Assembly (NCBI GenBank): GCA_964639325.1
Contig: CAZXDO010000046.1
Coordinates: 1 to 24,650 of the forward strand
DNA length: 24,650 nt
Direction of reading: 5' to 3'
Origin: DATGCT01 sp964639325
GTDB taxonomy: Bacteria; Patescibacteriota; Minisyncoccia; UBA6257; GWB1-50-10
Below the pieces are notes generated by a model. It had not been told where the DNA came from. It saw only the letters and a list, made by a program, of their open reading frames with translations, and did not search any database. The translations under genes and the position numbers were made by a program. Each line of letters starts with the position of its first letter. Position 1 is the first letter of the stretch. This document shows, one piece after another, positions 23,261 through 24,650 of the stretch.

Positions 23261-23310
23261 AACAAATAAATACTTCGCATTTATTTGTTTCCCTCACCTT
23301 CCTTGTAATA
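23228..23310 (+). repeat. 3'-end repeat, copy 2 (downstream of leuS)
   Basis: 83 bp, starting ATAAGCAAAGCTTG and ending TTCCTTGTAATA, the same ends as 5155-5233. The first 24 nt are identical, then G-TCA. The central hairpin is CAAATAAAT...ATTTATTTG, a perfect 9-bp stem with loop ACTTCGC, different in sequence from that of copy 1. It is sense-oriented to leuS, about 60 nt after its stop. Confidence 0.75.
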
Positions 23311-23331
23311 ATCGGCCTTTTGGAGGCCGAT
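23311..23331. terminator. GC-rich hairpin between leuS and the HtrA-like gene
   Basis: ATCGGCC pairs with GGCCGAT around TTTTGGA. The two genes converge here, and the hairpin directly abuts repeat copy 2. Neither strand has a good T-run, so a terminator role is only likely by position. Confidence 0.45.
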
Positions 23332-23354
23332 AAAATTACTTTGGGAATTTTAAA

Positions 23355-24335
23355 TTAAATCCTTTCAGTTAAAACAACGGTAGTTTCAATTTCTTTTTTA
23401 CTTCTTAAAATTTTCATTGTTACCTTATCACCAACTTCTGACTCAGAAAGATAATCTTGAAGGTTTTTTTCAGGAGTTATTTTCTCTCCATTCCATTCAA
23501 CAATAATGTCTTTTTCCTTAATCCCGGCTTGGTGAGCCGGGCTATTTTTAACCACGGCCTCTCCGAAAGAATCGTCTCTTATGATAAGAGACCCATGATT
23601 AACAGGAAGATTTAACTTATCACTTACTTCACTATCAATTGAAATATAACGAACCCCTAAAAGAGGTCTTCTTATTCGGCCGTATTTTTTTATTTCACTT
23701 AAATCCCTTTCAACCACTTCAATTGGCATAGCAAAGCCAACATTTTCAAGTCCAACAATAGTAGCGATATTTATACCAATCACTTTTCCGGAAAGATCAA
23801 CAAGAGGTCCTCCTGAGTTGCCGGGGTTAATGGCGGCGTCGGTTTGGATAAGGCCGCGTATTTCTGAAGGTTCCAAACCTTCGCTAATTTGAGCAGTAAT
23901 AGAACGAGCAAGACCGGAAATGATACCGGCTGAAACCGTATTCCTAAAAAGTCCTAAAACATTTCCAAAAGCTAAAACACTTTCTCCAAGTTTAATCTCT
24001 CTGGAATTACTCAAAGGTATAACAGGAAGGTCTTCTCCTTCGGGGTCTATTTTTAAAACAGCGATGTCGTCAATAGGATCACGAGCTAAAAGTTTGGCTT
24101 TAAATTTTTTACCGGAACCAAGTATTACGCTATACTCTGCTTTGGGGTCGGCCATTACATGACGGTTGGTAAGAATTATTCCATCCTTTTTTACAATAAA
24201 CCCTGATCCTCCGCTTATAAAAGCTTTGTTTTTTTCTTTATTGTTCTTTTTCGAAACAGTTATTGAAACTACTGCCGGCATTACCTTTTCAATAATCTCT
24301 ATTATTTTTTTATTGTTGTCCTTAAAAATATTCAT
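23355..24335 (-). CDS. HtrA/DegP-like serine protease with one PDZ domain
   Basis: A trypsin-like protease with the triad H59 (ILTNRHVM), D90 (DDIAVLK) and S174 (NPGNSGGPLVDL), numbered from the ATG at 24335, followed by one C-terminal PDZ domain (SPAHQAGIKEKDIIVEWNGE). It is expected to cleave or hold misfolded proteins. An extension to a TTG at 24383 is open, adding 16 residues (FIIKPIADKIKIIRL); that is not a convincing signal peptide, so I choose the ATG. HtrA proteins usually carry a signal or anchor; this one (326 aa) starts directly in the protease domain and may be cytoplasmic. On the minus strand TATAAT (24378-24373) and TTGTAC (24403-24398), spacer 19, may form the promoter. Confidence 0.92.
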   Translation of the reverse strand: MNIFKDNNKKIIEIIEKVMPAVVSITVSKKNNKEKNKAFISGGSGFIVKKDGIILTNRHVMADPKAEYSVILGSGKKFKAKLLARDPIDDIAVLKIDPEGEDLPVIPLSNSREIKLGESVLAFGNVLGLFRNTVSAGIISGLARSITAQISEGLEPSEIRGLIQTDAAINPGNSGGPLVDLSGKVIGINIATIVGLENVGFAMPIEVVERDLSEIKKYGRIRRPLLGVRYISIDSEVSDKLNLPVNHGSLIIRDDSFGEAVVKNSPAHQAGIKEKDIIVEWNGEKITPEKNLQDYLSESEVGDKVTMKILRSKKEIETTVVLTERI

Positions 24336-24413
24336 TAATCTAATTATCTTAATCTTATCAGCTATCGGTTTAATTATAAACAAAAAATATACCCGAGGTA
24401 CAATTATTTATAT

Positions 24414-24449
24414 ATTTATATTTAATTTATAATTTATATTTAATTTATA
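24414..24449. repeat. AT-only 18-bp tandem repeat (two copies)
   Basis: ATTTATATTTAATTTATA occurs twice in direct tandem (24414-24431 and 24432-24449). It is pure A/T and sits upstream of the HtrA-like gene, about 38 bp before a DnaA box. Confidence 0.8.
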
Positions 24450-24486
24450 AATCAGATCCGAAACTCCAACAATCTAACCAAGAAAG

Positions 24487-24495
24487 TTATCCACA
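24487..24495 (+). promoter_or_regulatory. Perfect DnaA-box sequence
   Basis: TTATCCACA matches the bacterial DnaA-box consensus exactly. Only one is seen here, so an origin or a DnaA-regulatory site is only a possibility. Confidence 0.35.
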
Positions 24496-24502
24496 ACAAC
24501 TT

Positions 24503-24637
24503 GGGGGTGTCGGGAACCCCCACTTAAACAAACTCTTAACTTTGGGATGTCGGGCTCACCCCTTCGGGGGGATACCGACATCCAACTCAATTCAAACACG
24601 AACTCAAACTCCCAATGTGGGGGTGTCGGGAACCCCC
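24503..24637. repeat. Cluster of GC-rich hairpins at the right edge
   Basis: Two identical 19-bp hairpins, GGGGGTGTCGGGAACCCCC (24503-24521 and 24619-24637), flank a larger one (24545-24583) whose outer arms are GGATGTCGG/CCGACATCC and inner arms CCCC/GGGG with loop TTC. All three share TGTCGGG. No gene is visible from 24384 to the edge. The region contrasts strongly with its AT-rich surroundings and may continue outside the window. Confidence 0.75.
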
Positions 24638-24650
24638 AAGTTGAAAATTT

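Overview
This AT-rich window looks like a chromosomal segment of an ultrasmall Patescibacteria/CPR bacterium, probably Parcubacteria-like. The evidence is dense packing of housekeeping genes, a short RecO, divergent ThyA-like and deaminase proteins, a NYN protein between rpsO and pnp, and several anonymous single-pass envelope proteins. TGA is used as a normal stop (rpsO ends in TGA), so it is not one of the lineages that recode UGA. The taxonomic placement is inference; no rRNA is present.

Layout. 1-1508 (minus strand): a partial hypothetical gene cut by the left edge, then tsaD. 1565-3536 (plus): a DksA/TraR zinc-finger protein, a divergent thymidylate synthase and a HIT protein, each with its own terminator. 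3563-5074 (minus): a two-gene operon of a HIGH-motif cytidylyltransferase and a dCMP-deaminase-like protein with a degenerate nucleotidyltransferase-like N-domain. With the synthase next door this forms a nucleotide-metabolism patch. 5230-6291 (minus): a membrane-anchored LysM/M23 protein. 6509-8695 (plus): a XerC/XerD-type tyrosine recombinase interrupted by a full-length LAGLIDADG intein directly after the catalytic HxxRH motif. 8737-11745: rpsO, a NYN-domain protein and pnp, with a long palindrome before pnp. 11920-13596: an envelope protein and a DoxX protein. 13848-20667: recO, a large surface protein, glycyl-tRNA synthetase, an M16 peptidase, an AI-2E family transporter and tatD, closely packed. 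20700-23168: leuS. 23355-24335 (minus): an HtrA-like serine protease. 24384-24650: non-coding, with an 18-bp AT tandem repeat, a perfect DnaA box and a cluster of GC-rich hairpins.

Genes in common processes: RNA turnover and translation (rpsO, pnp, glycyl- and leucyl-tRNA synthetases, tsaD for tRNA t6A), DNA maintenance (Xer recombinase, recO, tatD), pyrimidine nucleotides (synthase, deaminase) and the cell envelope (M23, the 422-aa and 589-aa proteins, DoxX, M16, HtrA).

Main points for a second look: (1) the Xer intein, whose removal restores exactly 298 aa; (2) an ~80-bp repeat present twice, each time sense-oriented just after a gene, with conserved ends and a different hairpin in the middle of each copy; (3) palindromes before the Xer gene and before pnp; (4) the hairpin/DnaA-box region at the right end; (5) an apparent mix of leaderless and Shine-Dalgarno-led genes; (6) the fused deaminase.
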